Shown in pieces: positions 48,373 through 58,361 of a DNA stretch of 64,000 bases (within the stretch, counting starts at the first letter, position 1; each line of letters starts with the position of its first letter). The notes below the pieces were generated by a model that searched no databases, had not been told where the DNA came from, and saw only the letters and a program-made list of their open reading frames with translations. The position numbers and the translations under genes are program-made. The DNA is from Staphylococcus borealis (GTDB lineage Bacteria; Bacillota; Bacilli; Staphylococcales; Staphylococcaceae): NCBI RefSeq assembly GCF_001224225.1, contig NZ_CUEE01000009.1, positions 1 through 64,000 of the forward strand. The letters run 5' to 3'.

Positions 48373-48894
48373 TCAATCTCTAGTTTCTTTTCTAGCTTCT
48401 GATAAGCTTTCAATATTCTCTTCTTGTTGCTTTTCTTTTTCTTTCTGTCGTTGCTTTTGAACGTCATAATAAATTTTCTCTCGACGTTCCTCTCGAATTC
48501 GAGCACGATTTTTAAGTTCCTCTGTTGAATTGTATTCTTTAGAGCTCAATAAAATCGAAGAGCGTTTTGGTGCATCATCTTTACGGTACATGTATGCGCC
48601 TGTACGATATGCTGCTCTCGCAACTAAATGCATACCAACTGGTGATGTTAAGTTGATAAAAACAATCGATAATAACAATCTTACACTAAAGAAACTCTGT
48701 TGATTCGTAAAGTAAATTAACACGCCTACTAATGTTAATAAGACAGATAACGTCGAACTTTTAGTAGATGCATGACTTCGTAGAAAGACATCTTGAAATT
48801 TAACAATTCCAATCGCACTAATCACAGCAATAATACTACCAAGAAATATAAGGAGCGCGGCAATCAACTCAATGATTTCGTTTATTTGTACCAT
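48373..48894 (-). CDS. mnhG2: Mnh2 antiporter subunit G
   Basis: The 173-residue protein has three membrane helices in the first 95 residues, including [19 protein letters not shown], the MnhG/PhaG signature. A cytosolic tail follows that is strongly charged and coiled-coil-like ([20 protein letters not shown] type). S. aureus MnhG2 is about 145 residues, so the tail here is some 28 longer. The frame opens at a GTG three codons earlier, too close to GGAGG, and the ATG at 48894 is preferred. It overlaps mnhF2 and is the last gene of the operon. Confidence 0.9.
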   Translation of the reverse strand: MVQINEIIELIAALLIFLGSIIAVISAIGIVKFQDVFLRSHASTKSSTLSVLLTLVGVLIYFTNQQSFFSVRLLLSIVFINLTSPVGMHLVARAAYRTGAYMYRKDDAPKRSSILLSSKEYNSTEELKNRARIREERREKIYYDVQKQRQKEKEKQQEENIESLSEARKETRD

Positions 48895-49171
48895 TGAATA
48901 CACGACCTCCCCCTATAAATCTAGAAATAGATACAGAACTTACAAATGAAATAATGGCAACAAGCATAATAGAATCAAGGAATGACACAGTGTTATAAAT
49001 CACACTAACCACACCTATAATACACATAATAACAGCACTGGAAGCATCAAATGCTACAACCCTATCTGCTGTTGTAGGTCCTTTGATTAAACGGAATAAG
49101 CCAATTATGAACGCTATGCCAAACAATACTAATGCACTTGTAATGAAGAAATTCGTGAGCGTTTCAATCAT
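48869..49171 (-). CDS. mnhF2: Mnh2 antiporter subunit F
   Basis: The 100-residue membrane protein has three helices and is of the MnhF/MrpF family. It has [16 protein letters not shown] (about 27-42), the conserved polar turn with the functional Asp/Arg of this subunit. It is part of the seven-protein complex that exchanges monovalent cations for protons. The start overlaps the mnhE2 stop by 4 bp. Confidence 0.92.
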   Translation of the reverse strand: MIETLTNFFITSALVLFGIAFIIGLFRLIKGPTTADRVVAFDASSAVIMCIIGVVSVIYNTVSFLDSIMLVAIISFVSSVSISRFIGGGRVFNGTNKRNH

Positions 49172-49650
49172 TGTGTCACCTCCGTAATCAAGTTTTCATA
49201 TTGTTTTATACTTTTAAGTAGGCTTTCTTTTTCTTTTTCAGAAACATCAATACTGTGTATAAAGAATTTATTCGTTGTCTTTGAAATTCGAATCACTGTC
49301 GATCCAGGCGTAATAATGATTAAAATTGTCAAAAAGGTTATGGCCCAATCATTTTTTAATTTCGTTTCATACGTTAATAAGCCCGGATTCATATGATTCG
49401 TTTTGAATAAAATGTACTTAATAATACTGATACTAGAAGTAATTAATTGATATAAATATACGCCGAGAAACTTGATAGCTACCCATATCTTTTTAGGATA
49501 AAAAGCTTGTCCAAAGAAACGATGCAGTATATAAATTACTATTAAACCAATGATGAAGCCAGATACGAAGGTAGAGAATTGAAATGAGTCTTCATCTTGA
49601 AACAGTACCCATAAAAAAGCGATTAATATGTTCAATACAATTTGTCTCAT
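49168..49650 (-). CDS. mnhE2: Mnh2 antiporter subunit E
   Basis: The 160-residue MnhE/MrpE-family protein has two to three N-terminal helices and a cytosolic domain carrying [21 protein letters not shown] (about 114-134). The LTPGT/LTPGS segment is characteristic of the family. It overlaps mnhD2 by 4 bp and mnhF2 by 4 bp, showing tight coupling of subunit synthesis. Confidence 0.92.
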   Translation of the reverse strand: MRQIVLNILIAFLWVLFQDEDSFQFSTFVSGFIIGLIVIYILHRFFGQAFYPKKIWVAIKFLGVYLYQLITSSISIIKYILFKTNHMNPGLLTYETKLKNDWAITFLTILIIITPGSTVIRISKTTNKFFIHSIDVSEKEKESLLKSIKQYENLITEVTQ

Positions 49651-51146
49651 TTATTCCCCTCCTTCAAATGTGTGTTAACAATGCTATGGAAGTAATTATC
49701 ATCCAAATTCAATTTTGTAGCATTTTCAGTAGCATGCATCACGACTGGTGCTGCAATACCCATTGCAAGTACTACTGCGACTAAGACGCCCAGAATTGTT
49801 TTACGATGTTTAGGTAGCGGGTTGAAATCAACCTGTTCACCATCATTATCTCCAAAATACATAATAAATAGAATTCTAAATAAGCTATACATAGCTAATA
49901 AACTTGTGATAATCATTAATGCTAAGCCAATGTAATTACCATTTTCAATTGCACCTTGGAAGATTAACACTTTTCCTGGGAAACCACTAAATGGTGGAAC
50001 GCCTCCAATCGCAAATATCATAACAACAAATGCAACACCAAAGAATGGTTCCTTCTTAGCTAGCCCACATAAGTATTTATATTCACGATAACCAGACATA
50101 TACACTAAGCTACCTATAATAAAGAACAACATCGTTTTAACGATAATGTCATTAGCTAGATAGAAGATGGCACCATGGACACCTGCAAACGTATTTGAAC
50201 CTAGACCTAAAATGACAAAACCTATTGATAATATAACTTGATATGAAGCGACTTTCTTAATATCACGATATGCGATAACGCCGAATGCACCTATAAGCAT
50301 TGTGATACAAGACATAAATACTAGCAATGGATGTGTCACGCCTGTATGTTGGTCAAATAGAAGTGTAAAGAAACGAATCAGTGCGTACGCACCTACTTTC
50401 GTCATTAATGCTGCAAATAAAGCTGCAAGTTCAGTGTTAAGTACTGCATAGGCTTTAGGTAACCACATGAAGAGTACCAATGCAGCTTTCGAACCAAATG
50501 CCACAATAAAGACAATTGAAATAATAATAATCGCTTTATTGTCATGAATTTGATCTAAGCGTAATGCGACTTGTGAGAAGTTTAATGTTCCAACTGTCTT
50601 ATATAACAAGCCGATACCAAGTAAGAAAAACCATGAACCTATGATGTTTAATACAACATAAATAATGGCGGCTCTTAATTGTTCGACAGATTGACCTAAT
50701 GTTACGAGCACGAATGAAGCGAGTAACATAATTTCAAACATAACATATAAGTTGAATAAATCAGATGTTAAGAATGAGCCAATAACACCCGTTGTTAAGA
50801 ACAAAATAAAGGTAGGCAAGTAGTATCGATTAACACGATCCTCGCCACGTCCAAATCCATAAGACATGATCAGTGTCACAACAAATGATGCGACAGTGAC
50901 CATAACTAAACTTAAAGTATCACCTAAAAATTGAATACCAAAAGGTGCTGCCCAACCACCAAAATCAAGGGTGATAGGTTTATGCTGTAGCACATAGATT
51001 AATAAATAAAGTGAAATAATTGTATTAATAGACATTGTTCCAATGTACAAAATTTTAGATAACATGTTTTTTTCTTTCGTAAAAACAAGCACCAATGCAC
51101 ATAACAATGGTAATAGGATAGGAAGAACTAATAAATTACTGTTCAT
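49647..51146 (-). CDS. mnhD2: Mnh2 antiporter subunit D
   Basis: The 499-residue protein is related to NADH dehydrogenase subunits ND2/ND4/NuoN, with about fourteen helices. The conserved Glu of helix 5 is in [16 protein letters not shown] (about 128-143), and the proton-channel Lys in [18 protein letters not shown] (about 216-233). Subunits A and D form the two ion-translocating cores. Of two in-frame ATG codons, the one at 51146 has the correct distance from GGAGGA. It overlaps mnhC2 by 11 bp. Confidence 0.93.
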   Translation of the reverse strand: MNSNLLVLPILLPLLCALVLVFTKEKNMLSKILYIGTMSINTIISLYLLIYVLQHKPITLDFGGWAAPFGIQFLGDTLSLVMVTVASFVVTLIMSYGFGRGEDRVNRYYLPTFILFLTTGVIGSFLTSDLFNLYVMFEIMLLASFVLVTLGQSVEQLRAAIIYVVLNIIGSWFFLLGIGLLYKTVGTLNFSQVALRLDQIHDNKAIIIISIVFIVAFGSKAALVLFMWLPKAYAVLNTELAALFAALMTKVGAYALIRFFTLLFDQHTGVTHPLLVFMSCITMLIGAFGVIAYRDIKKVASYQVILSIGFVILGLGSNTFAGVHGAIFYLANDIIVKTMLFFIIGSLVYMSGYREYKYLCGLAKKEPFFGVAFVVMIFAIGGVPPFSGFPGKVLIFQGAIENGNYIGLALMIITSLLAMYSLFRILFIMYFGDNDGEQVDFNPLPKHRKTILGVLVAVVLAMGIAAPVVMHATENATKLNLDDNYFHSIVNTHLKEGNK

Positions 51147-51486
51147 TGTCATCCTCCTCTCCTCTTAATACATCAATATTAGATTCCTTAGTAACACGGT
51201 ATGTTCGATAAACAAGCACTAATAGAAATGCAGTCATCGCAAAGCCAATAACAATTGCAGTAAGTACAATCGCCTGCAGTAACGGGTCCACATAATTGGT
51301 ATTAGGACCATGAATTAACGGTTCTGTCATCTTATTACTATAATGACCCATACTCATAATGATTAGATTCCCGGCATGTGTATAAATCGAAATACCTATA
51401 ACAATTCGAATTAAGTTGAGTGATAGTATCATGTACGTTCCTATAAATACTAAAAATCCTATCACAAGTAATAATATTAAATTCAT
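51136..51486 (-). CDS. mnhC2: Mnh2 antiporter subunit C
   Basis: The 116-residue, three-helix protein is homologous to NuoK. It has [15 protein letters not shown] at about 36-50 and [20 protein letters not shown] at about 67-86, the family motif. A short acidic tail (GEEDDNEQ) ends it. It overlaps mnhB2 by 4 bp. Confidence 0.93.
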   Translation of the reverse strand: MNLILLLVIGFLVFIGTYMILSLNLIRIVIGISIYTHAGNLIIMSMGHYSNKMTEPLIHGPNTNYVDPLLQAIVLTAIVIGFAMTAFLLVLVYRTYRVTKESNIDVLRGEEDDNEQ

Positions 51487-51908
51487 GATTTACCACCACT
51501 CAAAGCCAACATAATTGTCTCAATAACACCAACAACCGTTAACAATATACCTAATTCAAATAATGTAATTGTTGTTACATGCAATTCACCCAATAAAGGC
51601 AAATGAATGTATGCTTCACTTTGATATAGGAACGCTTTACCAAAGAACACTGGCACAATTGCAGTAAGTGCCGAAATGATAGCACCAACAATCATCAATT
51701 TTTTAAAATCGATTGGAAGACTTTCTAAAACTTCATCTACATCAAAAGCTAAGAACATTAGGATAAAGGCCGAGCTAAAGATTAGACCACCTATAAAACC
51801 GCCACCCGGATTATTATGTCCCGCAAAGAAAACATAAAACCCAAAGGTTAATAATATAAAGACAACGATTTTAGTAACGGTTCTTAACACAACATCATTT
51901 TCTTTCAT
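51483..51908 (-). CDS. mnhB2: Mnh2 antiporter subunit B
   Basis: The 141-residue MnhB/MrpB-family protein has four helices. It has [20 protein letters not shown] (about 29-48), the hallmark glycine-rich turn, and [20 protein letters not shown] in the last helix. It overlaps the mnhA2 stop by 14 bp. Confidence 0.93.
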   Translation of the reverse strand: MKENDVVLRTVTKIVVFILLTFGFYVFFAGHNNPGGGFIGGLIFSSAFILMFLAFDVDEVLESLPIDFKKLMIVGAIISALTAIVPVFFGKAFLYQSEAYIHLPLLGELHVTTITLFELGILLTVVGVIETIMLALSGGKS

Positions 51909-54297
51909 CTTGGCCCCTCCTATCTTTGTAATGTAATAATGTATAAATACCTAAACCAGCTATGATTAAAACAATACCTTCAAACATTGTATCCAATGCT
52001 CTGAAATCACCTAAGATTGCATTTACGATATTTTTACCGCCAGTTAATTCATAGGCATTCATATAATATTTAGAAATTGACTCAAAACCATCACCTTGTT
52101 GGGCAATAAATATCAGTGTCACGACGGCTCCAGCCATAATAAATGACACGATAATTTTGACAGTTTCCTTTTTCATATTCGCAGTAGTTCGTGCGATGTT
52201 TGGCAATCTTGAGAAACTGACAATAAAGAGAATTGTCGTAATTGTTTCTACTACTAATTGCGTTAATGCTAAATCTGGTGCTCTCATTAATAAGAAGAAC
52301 AATGCCACACTATAACCGATGATGCCATTTAAAATAACCATCGTTAAACGTTGACGAATAAACACTAACGCGATACCAACAATACTGATCATAATGCCTA
52401 AAATAACTTCCAATGGGCCAAATTCTGAAACTTCTATTTGATGTAGCTTTGGCAAGCCGACTTGGAATATACCGTAAGCAATTAATAGAGAGAAAATGAG
52501 TACTGTAATAATGTTATAGTGGTTTAATCTGTTGTTCATTAAACCGCGGATCATTTGACCAGAATAACGCTCGAAACCTCGATACACATTACGATAAGAA
52601 GTTGTTATCGAAGCATACTTAATCACTTGATGCGTTATCGCTTTCCAGTTCACTTTTAACGCTAAAATGAGACCAACTATAATAACAATCACACTAAAAA
52701 TGAGTGGTAAGTTAATGCCATGCCATTGAGATACGTGCGGTGCTATTGCATCAACGTTGCTACCTAAATTGGTAACATTCCGAAGTGCTGGCAATACTAA
52801 ACGCTCAGTAAAAACGTTAGGGATAAAGAAAATAACGGGTATCATAACCATTAAAATAATTGCTGGTAAACTAAACAGCCATGGTTCGTGAATGTGTTTC
52901 TTAGGCACTTTCTTTTCATCAAATTCTCCCCAAAAAGTTTCTTTAAGCATGTAAACTGCATAGACAAAAGTAAAGATACTCGCGATAACACCAATTGCTA
53001 CCACAATAATCGTTAACGTTAAACCAAATTGTTGTAATTCGATTGCGCTAACTAGAGAATCAAAGAACATCTCTTTACTCAAGAAACCATTTAATAACGG
53101 TACACCTGCCATTGATAACGCAGCGAGTGTCATGACTAAGTTCATTTTCGGGAAGTATTTTCGCATACCACTTAAGCGACGAATATCTCGTGTACCAGCT
53201 TCATGGTCAATAATTCCGACACCCATAAATAAAGCACACTTAAATATAGCGTGATTCATTAAATGGAATAAACCTGCGAATAATATGAGTGTGTAGGTTT
53301 CTGCCATTATACCTGATGGATGTTGTGCAATGCCTCCACCTAGACCAACCATCGACATAATCATTCCTAATTGACTAATAGTTGAATACGCTAAGATACC
53401 TTTTAAATCATATTGTCTCAAGGCTGTTACAGAGCCGAATATCATCGTAATCAATCCAACAAACGTAACAATATAAATATAACTATCACTTAAGCCTAAA
53501 ATAGGCGTGAATCTAAATAGTAAAAAGATACCAGCTTTAACCATTGTAGCCGAGTGCAAATAAGCACTTACAGGCGTTGGAGCAGCCATGGCTTTAGGTA
53601 GCCAAATATGAAATGGAAATTGTGCTGATTTAGTAAAAGCCCCAATTAACAACATTATCATCATTGGTATAAATAGAGCATGTTCGCTAATGCTATGACT
53701 TTGTGTAAGTAGTTCTGAAATCGTATTTGTACCAGTAATGATATATAGCATAATAAAACCTGTTAATAAGGCTAAACCACCTAATACGGTAATGATAAAT
53801 GACTGAATTGCGCCTAATTGACTTTCAGCATTGCTATACCAGTAGGAAATTAATAGAAATGACGATACACTCGTTAATTCCCAAAATACATACATTAAAA
53901 TAGTGTTGTTTGAAACGACAATACCTAACATACTAAACATGAATAATAATAAATATAAGAAGAAACGTGGCAAGTTATCTCTATTAGCAGATAAATATTG
54001 AGTAGCATAGAAAAATACTGCCACCCCTATAATGGAGATAATTAATCCGAACATTAATCCCAGGCCGTCTAATCTGAGGTCAAGATTAACATCAATAGCG
54101 GGCATCCATGGAATCTTAAATTCTACAAATTTTCCATTTAAAACACTGGGAATTTGGGTCAAGAAATACCCTGAAGCTAAAATAGGTGCTAACAATGCAA
54201 TATATCCCGCAAACCGTCTCAATGGTTTAATAAACAACGTCATTAGGACGATTAGCATAATAATGATTAGTCCACCTAGTAAGTATACTAAGCTCAT
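51895..54297 (-). CDS. mnhA2: Mnh2 antiporter subunit A
   Basis: The 800-residue protein is the largest subunit. Its first part is NuoL-like, with the helix-5 Glu in [15 protein letters not shown] and the Lys sites in [17 protein letters not shown]. The second part (about 600-800) is fused MrpA C-terminal sequence homologous to MbhD/NuoJ, with the conserved [15 protein letters not shown]. Mnh2 exports Na+ or K+ at high pH in staphylococci. The frame is open six codons further, but AAGGAGG six bases before the ATG at 54297 and the 800-residue family length fix the start. It is the first gene of mnhA2-G2. Confidence 0.93.
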   Translation of the reverse strand: MSLVYLLGGLIIIMLIVLMTLFIKPLRRFAGYIALLAPILASGYFLTQIPSVLNGKFVEFKIPWMPAIDVNLDLRLDGLGLMFGLIISIIGVAVFFYATQYLSANRDNLPRFFLYLLLFMFSMLGIVVSNNTILMYVFWELTSVSSFLLISYWYSNAESQLGAIQSFIITVLGGLALLTGFIMLYIITGTNTISELLTQSHSISEHALFIPMMIMLLIGAFTKSAQFPFHIWLPKAMAAPTPVSAYLHSATMVKAGIFLLFRFTPILGLSDSYIYIVTFVGLITMIFGSVTALRQYDLKGILAYSTISQLGMIMSMVGLGGGIAQHPSGIMAETYTLILFAGLFHLMNHAIFKCALFMGVGIIDHEAGTRDIRRLSGMRKYFPKMNLVMTLAALSMAGVPLLNGFLSKEMFFDSLVSAIELQQFGLTLTIIVVAIGVIASIFTFVYAVYMLKETFWGEFDEKKVPKKHIHEPWLFSLPAIILMVMIPVIFFIPNVFTERLVLPALRNVTNLGSNVDAIAPHVSQWHGINLPLIFSVIVIIVGLILALKVNWKAITHQVIKYASITTSYRNVYRGFERYSGQMIRGLMNNRLNHYNIITVLIFSLLIAYGIFQVGLPKLHQIEVSEFGPLEVILGIMISIVGIALVFIRQRLTMVILNGIIGYSVALFFLLMRAPDLALTQLVVETITTILFIVSFSRLPNIARTTANMKKETVKIIVSFIMAGAVVTLIFIAQQGDGFESISKYYMNAYELTGGKNIVNAILGDFRALDTMFEGIVLIIAGLGIYTLLHYKDRRGQDERK

Positions 54298-54326
54298 CAA
54301 AAGCCTCCTTTTCAATAAAAATTAAA

Positions 54327-54884
54327 TTATAAATTTAAAGCGATAATTGTATGAAGTTCATCATCGGCAGACAACCCGATAAATTTAACCGTTTCTTGTG
54401 TTGTCTGATGACCTAAATATTTTTGTATGATTGCAATAGAAATACCCGATTGGTAAGCATGATAAGCAAACGTTTTACGCAAAGTTGTCAAACCAATATG
54501 ACACAACCCTAATTCTTCAGCCGCATGATGAATGATTCGGTAAGCTTGTTGTCTAGAAAGTTCCTTATGTGTTCTTATTGATTGGAATAATAATTGATTG
54601 TCCATAAGGTTATTATATTCAATAAACCGCTTAATCTCTCCACGCAAGTCATTCGGCAACAAGATTTTAATTGCAGGTGCACATGATTGAATCCAAGAAG
54701 ATTTAATGTCATCTTGATCATCCATTTTGACGTCGTTTACTTTTAAATTTAATAAATCTGTTAAACGTATACCCGTATGTATTGCTAATTTAAATAAAAG
54801 ATAATCTCTATCTGATTTACGTTTTAATACATCATACATCTTTTTTATATCATCTTTATTTCTGATTGGTTCAACTTGATTCAT
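54327..54884 (-). CDS. Tyrosine-recombinase-like protein with altered active site
   Basis: The 185-residue protein equals the catalytic half of XerC-type recombinases, without the N-terminal core-binding domain. Arg I is present in HTGIRLTDLL (about 32-41). At the second site the usual HxLRHTFATH reads TTLRKTFAYH, so Arg II is kept but the first His is Thr and the next is Lys. GHQ is present, but the catalytic tyrosine position (…TTQETVKFIG) is Phe. It should therefore not cleave DNA, but might still bind it. A similar short recombinase gene stands beside mnhA2 in S. aureus in my memory. It ends 29 bp before mnhA2. Confidence 0.72.
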   Translation of the reverse strand: MNQVEPIRNKDDIKKMYDVLKRKSDRDYLLFKLAIHTGIRLTDLLNLKVNDVKMDDQDDIKSSWIQSCAPAIKILLPNDLRGEIKRFIEYNNLMDNQLLFQSIRTHKELSRQQAYRIIHHAAEELGLCHIGLTTLRKTFAYHAYQSGISIAIIQKYLGHQTTQETVKFIGLSADDELHTIIALNL

Positions 54885-55026
54885 CTATCCACCTCATAAA
54901 AGTTTCTTATTTAATGATAAACCATATTTTAGTAACATGAAACGTTTTTGCTCAAATTTCTTTAAAATAATGTGTCTCTTTTTTGAATTGATTTCGATAT
55001 ATAGAGTGAAAGGAGGTGACAAACAC

Positions 55027-55233
55027 ATGAATGAAATTTCACAATTATCTGTTGTTTGTACGCATATCACTCACGATGCAAGTGGCAAAGCAAAAGAAAC
55101 GAAACGTCGTTTTACAAACTTAAATACAAGAGCCACAGATTCAGAAATCAGATCTTTTGTTAATATCATCGCACATCTGATTAATGAACCATTCGACAAA
55201 ATTGAAGTCGTTAAAACTCAAGATTTAACTTAA
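55027..55233 (+). CDS. Small DUF1659-like protein
   Basis: The 68-residue soluble protein starts at the ATG behind AAAGGAGGTGA, so the frame further upstream is not used. It pairs with the next gene, as DUF1659 and DUF2922 genes do in Bacillus and staphylococci. Conserved look: KETKRRFTNLNTRATDSEI followed by a helix ending in FDKIEVVKT. No function is known for either family. Confidence 0.7.
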   Translation: MNEISQLSVVCTHITHDASGKAKETKRRFTNLNTRATDSEIRSFVNIIAHLINEPFDKIEVVKTQDLT

Positions 55234-55267
55234 TTCAAATCTAAAAATAATTAAGGAGGTATATAAT

Positions 55268-55489
55268 ATGACAAAAACTTTAGAACTTGCTTTTAAAACA
55301 AATTTAAATAAAACTGCTAAATTGCAATTCCCACAAGTTAACGTTGTTGTATCAGAGGCTGATGCTAAAGATGCCATGGATAATATTATTAAGCTTAATA
55401 TTTTACAACCCACAGCCGGTACACCGATTAAAGCGACATCTGCTAAATTAATAGATGTTACGAGTACTGTCATTTTCGAAACGAAATAA
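55268..55489 (+). CDS. Small DUF2922-family protein
   Basis: The 73-residue protein fits DUF2922: an N-terminal strand KTLELAFKTNLNKTAKL, then SEADAKDAMDNIIKLNIL (about 29-46) and a C-terminal strand with KLIDVTSTVIFETK. The start ATG follows TAAGGAGGT. It is encoded 34 bp after the DUF1659-like gene and almost certainly co-transcribed. Function unknown. Confidence 0.75.
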   Translation: MTKTLELAFKTNLNKTAKLQFPQVNVVVSEADAKDAMDNIIKLNILQPTAGTPIKATSAKLIDVTSTVIFETK

Positions 55490-55554
55490 CCTATCACGAT
55501 TGTGTTATGTCATTGATTTCGAAACAAAGCGATTATTACGCGTCCACATCGAAA

Positions 55555-55714
55555 ATTGGCAGTAATAAATTGAATTGAGAAGGTACTTCAATGATACTGT
55601 TCTCAGTTCTAGTCATCCTTGCGAGCGGACCGTAACATCAAACATGCGCCTATAAGCAAGACAAATTGGAGAGTAACAATGAATTCAACTTGAATTCTGT
55701 TACTCTCCTTTTTT
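55555..55714 (+). repeat. Decayed composite repeat with terminator
   Basis: The modules GGCAGTAATAAATTGAATTGAG, TAGTCATCCTTGCGAGCGGACC and a strong hairpin GGAGAGTAACA...TGTTACTCTCC with TTTTTT (55668-55714) remain. The STAR core is gone. The hairpin ends the two-gene DUF operon. Confidence 0.75.
55668..55714 (+). terminator. Terminator of the DUF1659/DUF2922 operon
   Basis: An 11-bp perfect stem with a 19-nt loop that itself contains GAATTCaacttGAATTC, then a run of six T. Confidence 0.88.
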
Positions 55715-55841
55715 ACTTCAATTCAAAGTCCTACACCTATAATGATGCGCAACGAGACCATTCCGCTACTGTATTTTGAAAATAATATTTAAAATGCGTA
55801 TAATAATGATGTGTTAATTAAAAAAATGTAGGAGGTCAATT

Positions 55842-56768
55842 GTGGCATTTTTATTTATACTCGGTATCGTGGCTGGTATGATGGTTCCAATACAAACCTC
55901 AATTAATGCTCGTCTAGGACGTTTCACTGAATCAACTTTCTATGCGTCTACCATTTCATTTTTTATAGGTAGTTTATTTTTATTTATATTAAATGTAATT
56001 TTTAACCCTAAATTATTTGATGCTTCATTTTATAGTGGCCACACAATAGACTATCATTGGTGGGTTGGTGGTCTGTTAGGCGTTTGTTTCTTAACAGGAA
56101 ACTTATTATTACTTCCCCGTATAGGTGCAGCATTAACAGTAGTTATGACCGTAGCTGGTCAAATCATCATGGGGGTCTTCATTGATACTTTCGGTTTACT
56201 TGGCGCGAGTAATCATCCCTTCACACTTTTAAAAGCAGTAGGCATTTTAATCTTACTCTTCGGTATTTTATTGATGAATGAGATACCTAAAAATAAACTT
56301 GAAGAAAAAACAAATCTTATGTTTTATGTATGGCTAATTATCGGATTTATATTTGGCTTTGCACCGCCATTACAAACAACTATTAATAGTGGTTTAGCTC
56401 AACAAATGCATAATTCATTGTTTGCGTCACTTGTATCATTTAGCGTTGGCACATTCGCGTTATTCATTCTAACGTTAATATTTAACCGAAGCCTTAAAAT
56501 TAAAGTCTCACAACCAGATATAGGTAACATCAAGCCTATTCATTTCATTGGTGGTGTATTAGGCGTTATTTTTGTCACTTCAAACATTATTCTAATGCCA
56601 TTTTTAGGCGCAGCGTTAACTACAATTGTTGCCATGTTGGGACAAATGCTCATGGGCGTATTGATCGATCACTTCGGCTTAGGTGTTCCCAAAAATTCAA
56701 TAACATTGCGCAAATTCAGTGGATTAATCGCTATTGCCATTGGGATTGTTTTATTACGTCTCTTTTAA
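55842..56768 (+). CDS. YdcZ/DUF606-family membrane transporter (tandem)
   Basis: The 308-residue protein is made of two similar halves, each a DMT_YdcZ (DUF606) unit of five helices. GMMVPIQTSINARLGRFTES (about 11-30) in the first half matches FAPPLQTTINSGLAQQMHNS (about 174-193) in the second. HWWVGGLLGVCFLTGNLLLL likewise matches HFIGGVLGVIFVTSNIILM. Tandem YdcZ proteins are related to drug/metabolite transporters, substrate unknown. The start is the GTG at 55842 behind AGGAGGTC. It is followed by its own terminator. Confidence 0.82.
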   Translation: MAFLFILGIVAGMMVPIQTSINARLGRFTESTFYASTISFFIGSLFLFILNVIFNPKLFDASFYSGHTIDYHWWVGGLLGVCFLTGNLLLLPRIGAALTVVMTVAGQIIMGVFIDTFGLLGASNHPFTLLKAVGILILLFGILLMNEIPKNKLEEKTNLMFYVWLIIGFIFGFAPPLQTTINSGLAQQMHNSLFASLVSFSVGTFALFILTLIFNRSLKIKVSQPDIGNIKPIHFIGGVLGVIFVTSNIILMPFLGAALTTIVAMLGQMLMGVLIDHFGLGVPKNSITLRKFSGLIAIAIGIVLLRLF

Positions 56769-56801
56769 TTTGTATAACAGAATATTGATATATTTATTCA
56801 A

Positions 56802-56841
56802 AATGTCTTCTTTTCTTAATTGTTGAGAAGACATTTTTTTA
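56802..56841 (+). terminator. Terminator of the YdcZ gene
   Basis: AATGTCTTCT pairs with AGAAGACATT, followed by seven T. Confidence 0.88.
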
Positions 56842-56851
56842 ATTTAATAAT

Positions 56852-57060
56852 ATTGGGAGTGGGACAGAATTCTTTTTAAATTCGTTGTAACCCCAACTTG
56901 CTTAGCTTGTAAAATCACTTCCGTGATTTTTTGTGTTGGGGCCCCGCCCACCCCCGCAAGGATGACTAGAACTGAGAAAAGCTTGAATTAAGCGCCTTCT
57001 CAGTTCAGTCAGCTACTGCGAATTTGCAAAATAGCTTCATTATATTATTTTTGTCACAAC
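56852..57060 (+). repeat. Composite intergenic repeat, copy 7, one STAR core
   Basis: TTGGGAGTGGGACAGAATTC, CCCCAACTTGCTTAGCTTG, TAAAATCACTTCCGTGATTT, TGTTGGGGCCCCGCCCA, CAAGGATGACTAGAACTGAG, the inner inverted repeat, and TTATATTATTTTTGTCACAA. The last module has changed from the usual TTATGTCCCAG and now forms a -35 box. Confidence 0.9.
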
Positions 57061-57079
57061 CTCATCACCATTGTATAAT
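57051..57079 (+). promoter_or_regulatory. Promoter at repeat edge
   Basis: -35 TTGTCA (57051-57056), a 17-bp spacer and -10 TATAAT (57074-57079). The predicted start near 57087 lies downstream of the TTG at 57082, excluding that codon as the gene start. Confidence 0.75.
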
Positions 57080-57111
57080 CATTGTATAACAACTTTATAG
57101 AGGTGATTTTA

Positions 57112-58038
57112 CTGAAGACATTTTTTACCCCATTAAAACTTTTAGTGACTGCACTTATCCTCCTGATTATCTCCTTCGGCTATTATATTTATTCAAAAAT
57201 ACCTAACGAACCAGACACTTCAAAAATAGAAACGCTCACTGCCAAACCTCAATATTCTCTTTCTTTTACTGGTGAACAGCAATCTCAAGAAAGCTTTACT
57301 TTATATTTCAATCCTTCTTTAGGCAATGTTGCCTCTTTATTTGTTAAAAATGGTGAAACCATTCATTCTGATGCAGCTTTGATAGACTATTATAACCCTA
57401 TTCTTGAGAAAATGATTGTCTCTAAAAAGAAAGCTCTAGCTTCTCTTCTCAACCAATCACCGAAACCACCAGGCGGACAACACATAGCGCTAAACACACA
57501 AATACTTGAACTTCAAAATCGGCTTCAAACACGTATTCATTCCCCTATTCATGGCAAAGTAACCGTCTTAAATCCACATCCTTCTAAATTAAATACAAAA
57601 ATAATGCAAATTAATAGCGAAAAACATATTATTCGTGCTAATATAACTGAATCCCAATTAGATCAAATTAAAATAAACCAAGAGGTAAATGTTACAACAA
57701 AGCACGCTAAATTATTCACTGGTAAAATTTTATCTATTTCTCAAATTCCTCACAAAGTGGAAAAAGGAGAATCCATTTATCAAGTAGATATTTCCACCCA
57801 AGATCATTACCCACTTGGTCGTCATTTCGATATTGATGTTGGGAGTTCTAAAATAGAACTACCTACAAATTCAATATTTGAAAATGATTATATTTTAATT
57901 ACACAAAATAACAAAATTATTAAAAGAAGAATAGAATATACTAAGAGCCCCAAAAATGGGTATATTATGGTATCCAAAGGATTAAACTTTGGGGATAAAG
58001 TTATCGTACACCCTTCATCCTCACTTCTATCCTATTAA
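57112..58038 (+). CDS. HlyD-like membrane fusion/adaptor protein
   Basis: The approximately 308-residue protein has one N-terminal membrane helix (about 8-27) and an outside part built like an adaptor of ABC or RND-type exporters. The split lipoyl/barrel halves show VASLFVKNGETIHSDAALID and RIHSPIHGKVTVLN. A short helical hairpin (LNTQILELQNRLQT) lies between them. A beta-barrel region (IRANITESQLDQIKINQEV) and LNFGDKVIV follow at the end. No pump gene is next to it. AGAGGTGA at 57099-57106 is spaced for a CTG start at 57112. GTG at 57103 lies inside the ribosome site. It lies directly upstream of sarA, and the distal sarA promoters fall within it. Confidence 0.7.
   Translation: MKTFFTPLKLLVTALILLIISFGYYIYSKIPNEPDTSKIETLTAKPQYSLSFTGEQQSQESFTLYFNPSLGNVASLFVKNGETIHSDAALIDYYNPILEKMIVSKKKALASLLNQSPKPPGGQHIALNTQILELQNRLQTRIHSPIHGKVTVLNPHPSKLNTKIMQINSEKHIIRANITESQLDQIKINQEVNVTTKHAKLFTGKILSISQIPHKVEKGESIYQVDISTQDHYPLGRHFDIDVGSSKIELPTNSIFENDYILITQNNKIIKRRIEYTKSPKNGYIMVSKGLNFGDKVIVHPSSSLLSY
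57958..57963 (+). promoter_or_regulatory. Possible SigB-type -10 upstream of sarA
   Basis: GGGTAT matches the SigB -10 and would start transcription roughly 390 bp before the sarA ATG, close to the position reported for the SigB-dependent P3 of S. aureus. I do not see a good GTTT-type -35, so this is tentative. Confidence 0.3.
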
Positions 58039-58190
58039 CCATAAGTTTTTCACAATAAGCTATTCGGAATAAATTTTATTATATAGAGTGAAATAATAAT
58101 TGTTCTTAATTAATTGATTTTTATCAATTGCTTTGAAATTCAAACAAAGAATATAATAATCAAAATATTGTTTTATTAAGTACTTTTTTG

Positions 58191-58219
58191 TTTACTTCTT
58201 AATTCCATTTAGTTATAAT
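58191..58219 (+). promoter_or_regulatory. Proximal sarA promoter (P1-like)
   Basis: -35 TTTACT (58191-58196), a 17-bp spacer and -10 TATAAT (58214-58219). The start near 58226 lies about 136 bp before the sarA ATG, near the P1 position known in S. aureus. The remaining 58039-58361 is AT-rich leader. Confidence 0.75.
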
Positions 58220-58361
58220 TAACTAAATAATATAGCATTAAATTAATTTAATAAAATTCTTTTAATCTAAATTATTTAAGTATTTTTAACTATTATAGGA
58301 CGTTATATATAATTTAACGGGCAAAATAGAAAAAGCACACATAAATTGGGGAGGTTTCAAA

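Noticed and set aside
57082..57084. TTG start for the HlyD-like gene
   Set aside because: It overlaps the -10 region's downstream edge and lies before the predicted transcription start, with no ribosome site.
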